Part shown: positions 1-11,965 of the stretch, piece by piece | How the letters are laid out: each line of letters begins with the position of its first letter | How positions within the stretch are numbered: position 1 is the first letter of the stretch | Origin: Paraconiothyrium sp. Pb-2020 | Lineage: Eukaryota > Ascomycota > Dothideomycetes > Pleosporales > Didymosphaeriaceae | Direction: 5' to 3' | DNA: 64,000 nucleotides | Assembly: GCA_022419385.1 (NCBI GenBank) | Contig: JAJUBI010000001.1 | Location: 3,906,001 to 3,970,000 of the forward strand | Translations under genes and position numbers: made by a program | Notes under the pieces: generated by a model | Databases searched by the model: none | Told to the model about the DNA's origin: nothing | Seen by the model: the letters and a program-made list of their open reading frames with translations, nothing else

Positions 1-1331
1 ATTATATGCTTTCTATGCATCGCCTAGCCACTGAGACCGCTAAATTCACTGCATACAGGAGTCAGAGCAACAGGTTCCAGTCTCCAGATACTAATAACCC
101 TAAAAGCGGTAACCAGACGGGTGATGCCTATTATCGATTCCTAAGATTAGTATCTAATGGCGTTGCAAGGCGGTATTAGACGTCTTATTGGTTACCAATC
201 GCAAAATTTCCAGAGCACCTTCCAACAGGACCCTGCCATGACGGCCATTTAACCTTTGAACGGCTGCACCCGGCCCAATGGGAACGTTCAACAAGCACCA
301 TATCCAAATGTAAAATAGCTTCAGTCCCTATATTCGTACGTTGCTCACGATAGAATCAGTAAAGCATACTAACCATTGCCTCAAGGTTGCCTTTCCGTGC
401 TTCTTTTCAACCTATGCTTTCCTTACGATCGCATTGCAGGATAAAGGCACCTACCTGTACAGAAATCTACGCTCGTTCTTTTCCAGGTTACTATCTATTT
501 TTGTCAACAAGATCATCCTCTGCACTGCCTCTATTCTGAGATCTCCAAACGGTTTGACCATGGTCTTGATCGCACATTGAAGTCCTTCCCTATGCAGCTT
601 CCCTACCCATCCTCACACCTTCTTCTCGAAGGCGGCCCGCGGGCGGCCCGCGGGCGGCCCACAGACACCCACGAGTGCCTCCCGGTTGTCTGCCACGGTC
701 CCATGACCCCCACACGTCTCCTAGAGCGGCCAGTATTTATTACGTGGCACAAGAAGATGCGAGCGCAGATATTGTGAACAGATAACACACGGCGCATCTA
801 CGCGGCGTATGCGACCAATATCCATGACACGTGCATGAGACGGCTGAACTCGAAACGACGTTTGACTGTCGCGTACGAATATGGCGTCCCTCCTTCCTTT
901 TTAGTTTCTTTACCCACGGGCAGATGCTAGCCGCAGTGCGGCAAAGCTCCAGGTTAATGGGGGCCAATATTAACATTATAAACGATGCACAACTAGCGCC
1001 TCTACTCCTTCACGAAAAGTCCGATACTTTGTTCTTGGTTCAGCTAAGGTATCTCCCAGCAATTTCAGGTTCAGCGATGTCCATATTCGACAATGCGCAT
1101 AAATATGCGCATATTCCCACCCTTGGAGCCATCAACGAACAGCTTCTAGCTCCCGGAGCGGCTCTGGAAAGCCGGTTTCGTTGTCTTGGGTTCGCGGGAG
1201 GTTTTCAGCAAAGACGATGCAACGAGTCAGCACAAGGTTTCCCTGCGCACCGGTATTATATGATGAGAGAGACATAAGCCCTTGAAAAGACGGAAGTATC
1301 TGCTGATGATTTTGTCACCATTGTGAGATCT
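1..1331. other. Gene-poor left edge
   Basis: No recognisable gene was seen. A 148-codon open frame at 831-1277 (+) has no domain I recognise and is probably chance. The only clear structure is the short GC-rich tandem repeat at 631-660. The first exon of the next gene may have an unseen 5' extension in this stretch. Confidence 0.4.
631..660. repeat. 11-bp GC-rich tandem repeat, about 2.7 copies
   Basis: The unit GGCGGCCCGCG occurs twice in full and then partly, in otherwise mixed-composition DNA. It is a simple tandem repeat with no evident function. Confidence 0.8.
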
Positions 1332-3092
1332 ATGTTCTGCGGCTATCATGATCACTGGCCCAGAAAGGACTATTGCGGAGGCCATCTACGGCAACTTTGG
1401 AGAAACGCAGATCCGGTGACGAAGATCAATTTCAAGAAAGCAATTGCAGAGGGCCAAAAAGACATCTTCAAGTATTACGCAAGGTTGAAGGGCTGTCATG
1501 TGGATGACGTTGAAGACGCTATCAAATCCGAAGAGCTTGTACTCGAAGCTAGCAATGAGTTTCAGGTTATTGTGCACGAGCCCAATCAGCACACTTTGCT
1601 ATCGAACATCCGCGAGGTAAGTTTCCCTATGGCATCATACAGTTTCTGTTGAGCTAAGTGAACTCGTTGGCAGCTGGTTGGATTACAAGCAATGTATTCG
1701 GAGACCCAGGCGGACGGCCGTGAACCGTTCAATGAAGCAGAGACAGCCACTTCTGGCGCATCGGGATCAGCAATCTCAAAGCCTTTGCACATAGATATAA
1801 ACGCATGGAAACATCGTTTGGACCAACGTAAGTTGCAAGGAATGTAAGGAGACGTTTTGGAGGCTAATTGGCAAATAGCCATTGATCTCAGCTTTCAACC
1901 GAGGGTACCTTCAGCAAGTAGAAGTCGGGAGCCCGGCCTAGTGAACAGCAGAGCATCTAAAAATCTGACTGAGTATACAGTCCGATCTCCTGATGTTGCA
2001 CCGCTGAATTCGATTTCAAAGAAGTCACCGGGACCTGCTATCGACCCTTTTACTCTACCAGAAGTTTCAGAAACCTCGAAGGCAGGTCCACCTTTACATC
2101 CAACGTCTTCTCTGGTATCTCTGGGAAACCAAAGCATTGAAGATGGCCTCGAAAAGGCTGGAGTGGGCAGAGACACTCGTGGCCACACACCCGGAAGTAT
2201 GACTTCAGGATCCAGATCGGGCGAAAGTTCGGCCGCACAGGTATCAGCTGAAAACACCCCGACTCCTCCTGCCAAAAAAGCGGGATTGTTCGGGATGAGG
2301 ACGAGTATGTTTCCTGCCCAGCCACCCTTGACTCCCACAGACCCCAACCAGTTCTCTGCCCACTCAGAAAGACCTATGGAAGCAGCGACACCTCCTACCC
2401 AACGCGGCTTATTCAGTCCAGACTATACACCACGCAGCGGGACCCCAAGGCTCAGAAGAACGCAAGACATCGCATACGATATCAGGAAACTCCTACACAA
2501 GCCTATTGATTACGATAACACGGGCTACATCTATGTTATGAAAGCGTCCCGCTTTTTTGATCAGTTTCCACCGTCGCGAGATCGTGCAGAGCCAGAGCAG
2601 TGGGTAATAATTGGGATTACTCAGGACATCAAACAACGCATGGACAGTTTGATTAAACAGTGTGGTATGACAGACTTGGCCGAATGCGGAGACGACAGAC
2701 TCCATAAAAAACCGATGCTAATGCCGACACTGCGCCGTGTCGAGGCACTGTGTCACAAGGAACTTGAAAACTTCAAGAGGCCCTTAGACTGCAACCTGAC
2801 AGACACTAAGTGCAACACCGTTCACAGGGAATGGTTCAATGTGACAGAAGAGGTTGCTATCAGGACGGTGAAAAGGTGGCTAAAGTTCTTTGACCAGAGC
2901 CCATATACTAAGTCCGGCGTCCTGGAATCAGGATTCTGGGATGACAGGGTATGGAATGGAGAGTATCTGGAGACAGACAGGGATGAGGACGTTGATCGTA
3001 CTCATGAACGGTATCAAACGTGGCTTGAATCTAGTATTCAACAATATGAGACCATGATAGCGGAGGGGAAGTTAACCAAATTGAGCGTATGA
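1332..3092 (+). CDS. T5orf172 (DUF1766, GIY-YIG-like) domain protein
   Basis: Predicted three-exon gene: 1332-1616, 1674-1827, 1879-3092; introns of 57 and 51 bp keep phase and give 550 aa. The C-terminal part (about residues 362-482) reads as the T5orf172 domain: a GYIYVMKA start, a VIIGIT segment, a VEALCHKELENF helix and a REWFNV block. These resemble the GIY-YIG nuclease fold found in fungal DUF1766 proteins. The N-terminus has a Cys/His-rich patch (CGYHDHW, YCGGH), perhaps a degenerate zinc finger. The middle is Ser/Pro-rich and probably disordered. The start is the first ATG in the open frame; an upstream exon carrying more of the Cys motif is possible. Whether it cuts or binds DNA is not known. 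Confidence 0.75.
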
Positions 3093-3840
3093 AATCGTGT
3101 TCCAATCCAACAGTAGATGCCACGAGTTTGAAAACTTTTCTGATGTGTAACCTAAATAGAATGCTTAGGAATTCTTTAGTCGCTAGTAAGGAGGGATAGA
3201 AAGAGTAGTAAAGAGTGGTGCTAATATACCCTAGTTATGGCTGGCTACCGATATCCGTTCCCGATTACGGTCCCTCAACAGATGGCTGAGCGGACAGCAA
3301 GCCTAGTTTTCAGTGTCCTATGGTCGTATGTGGAAGAATTGAATGATAGACAATATACATAGAAGTTTTTAGTTCTGGGGCTCATGTGTTAGATGAGCTA
3401 GTGCTTTAGGGAGTTTTTCAGATATCGGACCGATAGGTCATGGTCCACGCTTCGAGACCTCCTGTTGTGTTAGAAATGTACGATTTTCCCGTGCATGCAC
3501 CAGATCCATGCCAGATATTCAGGTGTCCAGCATTCCGGAAAGGTGACCAGAGCTGCCCCATTTGACGCAGCCTCTTTGATCAGCTTGCAGGTCTTCTCGA
3601 TAGATCCATCTAGGTTCAGCCAATTAGGCTCGGCTTGTGTCATACGAGATGACTGAGTTTTGAATCAATTTCAAGCGGCTACAGATCAGATTTTGGCCTA
3701 TACAGCTGGGTCGCGGTGCCTTATGATCTCCGCTTTGACATAACATATTCAGGATCGCAGCGGGTTATAGGATCCGCTCTCGATAATTCAGCGAAATCGG
3801 CTTCATAGTTATTTCTATATCTCGTCACGTCCGTTGACTT
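3093..3840. other. Intergenic stretch with repeat copy A
   Basis: No gene was recognised. It contains a 44-bp match to the dispersed repeat (copy A). The rest appears non-coding with stops in all frames. Confidence 0.4.
3289..3332 (+). repeat. Dispersed repeat, fragment A
   Basis: About 44 bp from GCGGACAG to GTCGTATGTG match copy B near 9101 with only a few differences. Beyond this the two sequences diverge, so A is a truncated relic of a repeat whose longer copies lie at about 9101 and 12451. Confidence 0.7.
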
Positions 3841-5188
3841 ATTGCAACCTGCTGCTGGGCGGGGAACGCCAGATCATACATCTCCCTACTTGCAACTCGC
3901 ATTTTCCAAGGTAAGTCCCAATCCTTAGTGGTAGGGGTCGTGGAGCCGGCAATTTGACACTTCTACAGGGCTCGGAATGGGCGGCTTCTTTGCTCTTGCA
4001 GGTACGACTAGCATCAATGACGTGTTCTCCGTTCATGAACGCGGACCCCGAGCCAGTTTGTGGAAATTTCCTGTCATCGTGATCAGTTTCGCATTAAGAT
4101 GTCTGTTTTACCTTCTAGTTCTGAAACCAAGTATCCGTCAACCTTTACTTCAGTCATCAGCGGATATGTCATCACAATAATTTCCTAGAGATGGTGCTTT
4201 TAGCTACCTGCCATTTTGTTTGGCATGGTCCTGGGACGCGTCATTGTGTTCTTCCCCGAGATCACCTTCGAGCGAATACAAGAATTTGTTCCACAAAGCA
4301 TTAAGGACATATCACAGCCAGAGGAAATTGTGGTAACCAACAAGAACAATGATTTAGATCTCCATATAGGTCATAGTACAGACCATGAAATCGGATTTTC
4401 CTCGTTCTCCAACCCATTGTGGCGCAGAGTTCTCAGTCCTGGGACATTGCTAACGAAGAACAAGTCGCAGTCTATGGAGCCATTTTTTATCCCAATCCAT
4501 ATGTTCCGCCATCCAGCAGGCATCTGGGCTAGCGCAATGTAGTCTGTTGTCTTCACTTAGGTCATCATCCAGGGTGCCGTTGCCAATCAAACATTCAGAG
4601 CTCCGCCCTACAAGATGTCGACCGTAGCCATAGGAAATCTAGTAGACATTACGCCTATAATTGGTTGTGCTCTGGGTACTTTCCTTGGAGGATGGGCTTA
4701 CAATGCCATTACCCGGACTATGGCTATGTGCAATAAGAGAGTCTTTAAATCCGAGTTCAAGCTCGTTTCATGTGCCTTTCTTCGTTATCGTTATAGGCGA
4801 TACATTTAGTCTTAGACTCGCCATCCACCACACGCTCTCTAACATCACCTATTCTATCTTTCTTGCGCTCATCAATTTCACAGTGGGCGTTGGCTGCACA
4901 AGCATTATATCTTACTTGAACGATGTTTGTTACCACAGGGCAGGCCAAGCATTCGGCATTGCTATGGCACGTACTGCTATCGCGCAATTATTTCTGTTCT
5001 CACTAAGATTTAAATAGCTTGTCAAAAGCGCGTTTGGGCTTGGGTTGTCTTTCGTGTTTAACGATTACCACGCCCTCCATGGAGCTCGTGTATTCTTCTT
5101 TACGTGGGGAGGTCTTACAGTTGGAGCTACGGCAACAACTATTCTTTTGTACATATATGGTAAAAAGATACACGCTTGGGCGGACTAA
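3841..5188 (+). pseudogene. Decayed MFS transporter (DHA1-like)
   Basis: Fragments of a major facilitator transporter follow each other in several frames. The stretch ending RSYISLLATRIFQG leads into a still well-formed intron (3911-3968), then GLGMGGFFALAG and INDVFSVHERG, the usual motif A/B area of fungal DHA1 carriers. The large central loop and next helices are at 4216-4760, interrupted in frame by two TAG codons near 4540-4560, the second probably from CAG. A frame change near 4760 leads to the helices around 4790-5010. A last block, GLGLSFVFNDY to the end at 5188, gives the C-terminal helices and tail. With at least two stops and two frameshifts it cannot make a full carrier. Its former substrate cannot be inferred. 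Confidence 0.8.
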
Positions 5189-5734
5189 CAGCGCGTTTTG
5201 CATTAAGGTGGTGAGATCCGTGGTCTGTTCTCAAACCGAACGACATTGGCAACCGAATTAATAGCCTTGCTGAGGCCCTCGATCCCGGATACTACCATTT
5301 CTTTTCAGCGCTGCCGCTCGTCATGACCGATGAATGTAAGAACGTGCAACGAGCGTCCCTTCTTGCCTCTTCAGGCGGAGTTTAGGCTAGCTTTAGAGTA
5401 CGGAATATGCCCGGATAATTAGGTAGGGCACAAACAAGTCTAGCCCGAAAGTGAGGATCGCCAAAAACTAAGTACTGGCTTGTGGTTTGGAGCAAATACG
5501 CGACTTTAGAGCAGTTGTTGGCCGCGTCGAGTCAATTATTTGATGACGAGATCGAGAATGCTTAAGTAGCTGCCTGGGTGGGACCCTATCGCTTGGACCA
5601 AGATAGAGCTGCTGAGTCTTCACGACGAGGTTTCGAGGTTCATCCTCATCAGTAGTAGTCCTATTGTTGGCAAGATAGGCACTAGATCGCTGCCCAATAT
5701 GTCTGAACCATTTGCCTCCTTACTACACTCTCGC
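5189..5734. other. Spacer between two broken genes
   Basis: No gene or RNA feature was seen. It separates the 3' end of the MFS relic from the 3' end of the P450 on the other strand. Confidence 0.4.
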
Positions 5735-7358
5735 TTAAGCTACAACAAGTTTGACGCGAGCTCCGTTCAAACTCTCCATATTCAATTTCAAGTTTTCAAT
5801 AAACTCCTTCTCAGGGTCGCAGTTCTGCACCTCTTGATAGACCATTGCTATCTTTACCAATGTGTAGGCCACCCAAAATGAAGCAAGTTGCTGCGCCGGG
5901 CAGTGACGAGGTCCACCTCCAAAGGGGAGATATTCCCAAGTAGTTTGAATCTTGTCCCATCGCTCGGGACGGAAAATTTCTGGGTCGGGGGAATAGACTT
6001 CAGATCGATGAAGAGAGTATATGTTGATGCTGACAGAGTCACCTGGATGCAGGTAGACAGGATTTGAGCCATTGTGCCCCCCACCAATGGGTAGGACAAC
6101 AGCTCTGCTGCATGAGCGAGATGTGTTCGCTACTGGAGGATAAAGTCGCATTGCTGCTCCAAGTCAGCGCGAACGAGATGCAATTGTCAATGTCTCGCAC
6201 GAGAATTTCCTTACCTTCTTTTACGACATTTTGTACATAGCGAAGAGTCTTGAGGCGGTCGAGCGTGAGGTCCTCGTCCCTGAGACCCTTAACTTCCTCT
6301 CTGATTTTCTTCCATGTTTAAGGGCTCCGCGCAATGCAAAAGAACACGCTGGTCAGCGCTACGGCTGGGGTATCGCGACCAGCGAAGACCATATTCAGCA
6401 ATTGATCGCACATAGCCTCCCGGTCACTCGTAGCATGCACCAGCTCATGTGCTAAGATATATCTTTTCTGTCCTGCATGTGGCTCGTTTTCTTTTCGATT
6501 CTCAATCGCCCGCTCGATGCGTTTCCGCGTATATTCACGTATAAAGCCACATGAGTCCCAAAATCGCCGATCAAGCATCAAGAAGTCCATCTTTCCCAAC
6601 ATCACCCTCTCCCCGACTCCTTGCTGCGCGTAGCTGAATGATTCCAGGAACTTTTGTGAGTCTTCGGGAAAGTCTCGTTCAAGAGAGTTAAAGCTTTCGC
6701 CGAAGATAAACTCCGAACTTGCGTCAAGGATCTATGAAGTCGATTAGACTCTCATGACTCGTTCTCCATAAAGAGAGGCATCTAATAGGAGGCATCTTAC
6801 AAGTCGATCAAACAGTGGCTGTAAGTTCACTTCCGAGTTATCACGAGGAAGCAACTGCAAGAACTTTTCCACGTGAGTAGAGAACATCTTGTGATCAGCG
6901 ATCTGATACTTGTTGAAGATGGGTTTGATCATGGTCCTTGCGTCTGCCCAAACGGTGCCGTCGCTGGAGACAATACCTCGACCTATCATCGGCTCGCTCG
7001 CTCGCTCTCTGATCGGACCAACACCAAAGGTATCAATATCTGTGAAGATCATTTTCAGGTTTCGGGGATGTATGGTAGACACCGTTCGTCGACCGAATGG
7101 GAATGAACGATACGTGTGACCATACCTTCGAACCAACTCAAGGTTACTCTTCATTCGTCGGTGCTCCTTGAGTTCACGAAAGGTTTGCAATACAGTGTCG
7201 AGACCGAGGATTGGATCACTGGACGAAATGGCTGCTGGTTCGGCGCATTGATGTCTTTTAGAGGCTTTCGAAAACGCCCTCTTCGCCTTCGATTTGTTGA
7301 GTATGGACCGGAAAATCACGATGAAGATGCCAACGAGCACTAATCGTTGCATTGTCAT
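5735..7358 (-). pseudogene. Cytochrome P450 (CYP52-like) with one nonsense codon
   Basis: Three exons (7358-6801, 6731-6215, 6153-5735) with introns of 69 and 61 bp restore a full-length P450 of 497 codons before the final stop. An N-terminal membrane anchor, an I-helix FAGRDT motif, ExxR (KEAMRLYPP) across the second intron, a PERW motif and the heme loop FGGGPRHCP (Cys about 443) are all present. The anchor and spacing resemble the CYP52/CYP63 n-alkane and fatty-acid hydroxylase group. The coding frame is broken once, by TAA at 6320-6318 (minus strand), where a CAA glutamine after RSP would be normal. Everything else, including splice sites, looks functional. So it is either a young pseudogene or an allele with one mutation; readthrough seems unlikely. 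Confidence 0.8.
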
Positions 7359-10300
7359 GATGTAATGAGGCTACCAAGAATCTGCTACCAAGGTGTAGGT
7401 GGGAGTCGAATACGCATATAATATCTTGATCGTGGACGTTGTGAGGCAGAAGCATCGACGGAGGCGAGGCACAGTCAAGGTTTCGGTTTTTGTTACGAGC
7501 CAATAGGCAGCCTTGCCTAATCCTGGTCTCACAAATGCCGCAAAACCCATCACTATTTCCAGACAGCACTTTCGCGATCTTTCCACCTGAACCAAATTGC
7601 TCCTGCAGGACAAACATGATCTACGGAAGCAACCCAGGGCCGACGAGGATGAGCCATCAGTCTTCTTCTCTTAGTATTGTTGTGTCGTCTCCCGTGAGGG
7701 CATAGTAGTATTCAACCACACCAACTGGTGTTGCCATCCCTCCATACTCGATCACTGAATCTCCGCAGGGCCCGAGCCTACCAGATAGGTAAGTGGAACG
7801 CGCTGTAACGTAAGCGATTGGTGTTTGAGCACGAATCTGGTTGCGAGAAGAAGAAAAAAATCGAAGCAGGCGGTGTAGATCTGCAAAGGCGCTTCAGTTA
7901 AAAATAGATCAGGAGAAGATGTAGTAAAAAAACATGACGTCATGCTAGAAGCTAGGTGAGGCACACAGGAGGCACAGTTGACATCGTTGGGTTTCTTCTC
8001 TGCACTGCAGATACTTGCTTAATTAATTGATTGATTAATTCCTAGATGACTTCAGCCGCGGTTTCGTCGCAGCTATGCCTAGATATAGAGGTCTGGCAGA
8101 TAGATGAAGCCTTGCGGTCCCACTTCACCGTACGGCCAGCTGTTCCCTCGCCCCTACTTAGTCTGGCTCTATCTAGTAATTGTTCAGCACGCTGGTAGGC
8201 AACATCACTCGATGCACCGGCACATGAACTAGAGTCCAGGCGCGATCTCCTCGCGTCGTAACCCCTCTGGGTGGAATGGGTAGAATGTTGCGGCTGGAAC
8301 ATAAAAGCGTGTGCGCCCTCTGTATCTACAGTCTCCTTCGCTTAGTGTAGCTGAAATAGAGTCAGTTTACACTTTCGCGATGTAGGACGCCGAGCTCGTC
8401 CTCACAACAAGAGGATACAACGGAGCAAATACCGTAGAACAATAATTCGATTTATATAACGTGGGCGGAAACGATTTTGTGCACTCAAATTATTCGCAGG
8501 TGGGCGAAGATTTCCACGAAACCTTCCTCAACAGTAATCTAAGTCTAATCACGACTCACAATGAGAGAAGAAAGTCACAACTACCACGACTATAGACGAA
8601 GTATAAGCCTTGTTGAATGGGCTTGTTTCGACCCGATATTCATATCCTACTCGGATGCTGCATGATTCTGACTAGAATGTCTCTGTCTAGGACATCGCTA
8701 CATGGGAAGACGAGTTTGGTCTCCTACATCGAGACAATAAATGAGGTAGATTGTATATCCTCATGTACGAGATACTCCGGGCTTCGGAGTCAGGTGACTT
8801 GGGTGTATAAACCATAGAGCTGAGGGGTTCGGGCCGTCAGCGATTCGTCTGTCCTCCACCTACGAATCTACTGTTACTTCCTTCGTTGGCAAATCTACAT
8901 TGCCCGTGCCTGAAACCTGACATAAAAATTGCTCCGCCTCCCTTAGTCCCGCTGCTTTAACGGCCGCTGTGGTGCTTGAAGATTTTCTGACCTGCCTACG
9001 CCGGCCTTAGACCGAACTCCGTAAACGGTACTAATACTACCCAAAGCAGGAGACAGGTAAGGACTATACTCGCCGGATATGGTCTCATGGCAAACGACGG
9101 AGCGGACAGGAAAACTAGTTTTCAGTGTCCTATGGTCGTATGTGAATATAACTGCTCAAAATTAGGTATATAACTATGCAATTAATTAAGGTACATAGCT
9201 CCTGGATTATAGTTGCGTAGCACTGGCTAAAGCCCGCTGTGTTAACATCTAGACTGCAGTCCAATTCCCTATCGGATGTAGTGGCGGAGTATACGCGCTC
9301 TCCTAGAATTTCGCTATGACTGAGTCCTTCCACCTGCTTCGGTTCATCCCCGATGATGGTCTTTGACACCTTATCAGATACAGAAACTCTATATAGGAGG
9401 TCATTAAGGGGTCACGAACGTTCCCTATCGCGCATGTGACCTTTACCTATGAACTCGATGCCAGGACTTAGTACCAATTCAGTAAGGAGTTGTCAAGCCT
9501 TTGTCAACATATCTTGCTAGTGCTAACAGAGTTGAGACCGTAGTGTAGGGGACAAGTAGGCATGAACAGAGGAACCAGGACATCGGCTCAGAGATACCTC
9601 TCCGGTGTGCACACATAACACAGTAGCTCCCAAGATTGCATGCGGAAATGATTATGGGTTGTAACAATGAGAGGAGATCAGGACATAGTGTTTGGGCGAT
9701 CAATGCGCTGCTCGCAACATATCATCGACAGTCGCAGGGAAAGCAGCTAATGGACAGAAGCGCCTATTGCAGTGCAACACGAAGGACGGCGTCACTTCGA
9801 GGACCAATTCAATCAAGCTGCTGATTGTGTAGCCAATCCCTATCCCGTAAGTACGTTAACGCATCTGCCAATATTGAGTAACTGTGAACCAATTATCGCC
9901 CAAACGGCATGTCACGCCATGGTGGCTGATTTACCCCACTACCCAACTAACACAACTGGAGATAAGAATGTGGGGTTTCTGCTCTACGTTACGAGGCCCT
10001 CGTGGGTACCTGTTTAATTCACCACTGTTCAAGTACAAAAACTTCGAGGACTATAGGAAGTTGATAAGAATTTTCCGTATGCTGTGAGTCTGTCCGTCGT
10101 AGAGTATTATACATAATGCAAGATATGTGACAAATCAGCTGCAAGGCTGAATATTACACGGGAGCACAAAGTGCATGAACACGGCTTATCTGGCGAGGCA
10201 ACAAGGTAACGATAGTTCCAGCCTATGGTTGCGTCTCTCACGCGTCCTTGATTTTCAATTTAAAAGACGGCCCTTCTACTACAACTAGGCAAGCGCTACG

Positions 10301-10381
10301 GGTCAGAAAATCCCCCCGTGCAGATCTCCTTGGTTAGCAGCCAACTTATACATATGTGCAGCCCTGCCTCATGTAAGTCCA
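7359..10381. other. Long repeat-bearing, gene-poor stretch
   Basis: About 3 kb without a convincing gene. Small open frames (for example 8042-8302 minus and 9772-10017 plus) show no recognisable family. It contains repeat copy B (9101-9516) and an AT-rich TTAATTAATTGATTGATTAATT-like run near 8020-8041. The stretch looks like eroded repeat-derived DNA. Confidence 0.45.
9101..9516 (+). repeat. Dispersed repeat, copy B
   Basis: Segment 9101-9320 aligns along its length with 12451-12662, sharing the GTGTCCTAT block, CTGGCTAAAGCC and GTGGCGGAGTATACGCGCT. A second collinear block at about 9470-9516 (GTAAGGAGTTGTCAAG) matches 12943-12991. No coding frame and no clear terminal repeats were found, so its class is unknown; it may be a solo LTR or a non-autonomous element. 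Confidence 0.7.
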
Positions 10382-11965
10382 ATGTGTCCACCACTGCTGT
10401 GCAATCGCTTACACAAGATGGAGTTTTCGACAACCAGATTCCTCAGGATGGACACATCCGAAGATGTCGCAACATGGCTCTCCTTTGTGGTGACCGCCGT
10501 CGGACTGGGTGGGCTATTATCACAAGCTAGTGCTATTAATGACAAGCTGGATCCTTTCCATAGCCATCGCACCCCGACATACCTGGGCTTCTGGTACGGC
10601 CACCAGGATAAATCGTCATGGTGGACAGTGAAGAAGCCGCCTTTGTACGGTCCCGTCCTAGTCGCAAATCTGGAGAAAGGTTTTTGTGGGAGACATGTCG
10701 TCCATCTGACGCGCTTACCCCTGTTCAGTCCTCCTGGCAAGGCGGGGTGGGCAATCATCTTGGCAATCTTCCACTCAGAGAAGCTGCACTCGCTCAGATT
10801 AACGAGTACGTCCATAGACGAAGCAGAGAAGGCCCCAAAGTCCGTTCATGAAAAGAGAGTCACAACGACCGAGGACAATTCACACGAAACTCGAGACAGA
10901 CGTACACAATGGAAGTTTTTGGAGAGGATGGAGCTAGTACGCTACCAAACGCATGCTTGTGTATCCATCTCACGAACGTCACTTACAACGATGTTAGCGC
11001 TCACCAACGCCAGACCTGCCTTCTCGTACAGCGATGCCTCTGGTTTTCGAGCCGGATACGCCTCATACAATGGACAGTGGTACATTACTTGGCCAATCGG
11101 CCAAGATGCAGTTGTGCAATTCTCGTCTCATGATTCGCACAAAAAAGACACGGATGTCTACCCTCCGAGCTTTACGCAACGTGCAAACCGCTGTACCCAA
11201 ATGGTAGCCGGAGTCATTGCAGCCCCGTCTGGCTTGCAGTTAGCGTTCTGTGGTCGCAAGCCACCAAGCACTTACTTACTGGAATATTTTAAGAAAGGAT
11301 TTCCCGGTGCGCACGGTTCTCGACACTTGTACAATATGCTCGGAGGAAAAGTATACGAAGTTGACTATATCTTTGCTCGAGATCTGGAATCATCCAAGGA
11401 AATAAACGAGGACTACTTGAAACTCAAAGTGCCCAGCAAAGACTCTTCGGATGGCACAACTTTGCTAGCTCCTAGAAGGGAACAGCAGGCCATTGCACAA
11501 GCACTCGATTGCCTTCCTTGGAATAGTTTGTCGTGGAGCATACATCGTGGGATGCGCGACATCCTCCTAGCGTACTCCAAGCCCACTATGGACCGGTTCA
11601 GATCTCAACTTGCCACCCTCCTCAAGCGGACTGTGTCATCACATCCCCATCTACTCGAACGCCAAGGATGGGAAAGCAACTTCGTCCGCAATAGCATGGG
11701 TGAAATGGCAGCATCGGCTGTTCTTCTCGGAAAAGGCAATTCCGGCGATCTTGTACGCGTCGTGACAGACATAATGCTTGCACTGGTCAACGAATGGAGT
11801 ATAGATCAACTGGACGAAGTCCATTTCTGGCGTTTACCAGATGAACACAAGAAGCTCAATTTGGTAGGAGCTGTTGCACTCACCAAGGTTTTTATTGTTG
11901 AATGGAGTAATGAGTTCGATTATCAGATGTACCACGACCTTCCTGTCAACCTAAAGTTTGCATAG
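10382..11965 (+). CDS. Uncharacterised fungal protein, 527 aa, N-terminal hydrophobic segment
   Basis: A single uninterrupted frame of 527 codons. ATGs at 10382, 10418 and 10448 are all possible starts; the third puts a hydrophobic segment (WLSFVVTAVGLGGLL) very near the N-terminus. The rest is soluble-looking, with conserved-seeming aromatic stretches such as YLGFWYGHQ, GKAGWAIILAIFH and LDCLPWNSLSW. I do not recognise a domain. Its length and integrity between two repeat-bearing stretches argue that it is a real gene. It may belong to a large, poorly described ascomycete family, which is a recollection and not verified. Confidence 0.6.
   Translation: MCPPLLCNRLHKMEFSTTRFLRMDTSEDVATWLSFVVTAVGLGGLLSQASAINDKLDPFHSHRTPTYLGFWYGHQDKSSWWTVKKPPLYGPVLVANLEKGFCGRHVVHLTRLPLFSPPGKAGWAIILAIFHSEKLHSLRLTSTSIDEAEKAPKSVHEKRVTTTEDNSHETRDRRTQWKFLERMELVRYQTHACVSISRTSLTTMLALTNARPAFSYSDASGFRAGYASYNGQWYITWPIGQDAVVQFSSHDSHKKDTDVYPPSFTQRANRCTQMVAGVIAAPSGLQLAFCGRKPPSTYLLEYFKKGFPGAHGSRHLYNMLGGKVYEVDYIFARDLESSKEINEDYLKLKVPSKDSSDGTTLLAPRREQQAIAQALDCLPWNSLSWSIHRGMRDILLAYSKPTMDRFRSQLATLLKRTVSSHPHLLERQGWESNFVRNSMGEMAASAVLLGKGNSGDLVRVVTDIMLALVNEWSIDQLDEVHFWRLPDEHKKLNLVGAVALTKVFIVEWSNEFDYQMYHDLPVNLKFA

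Noticed and set aside
4216..4542. Stand-alone 108-aa gene
   Set aside because: It is the central loop of the decayed MFS transporter; both flanks continue the same protein.
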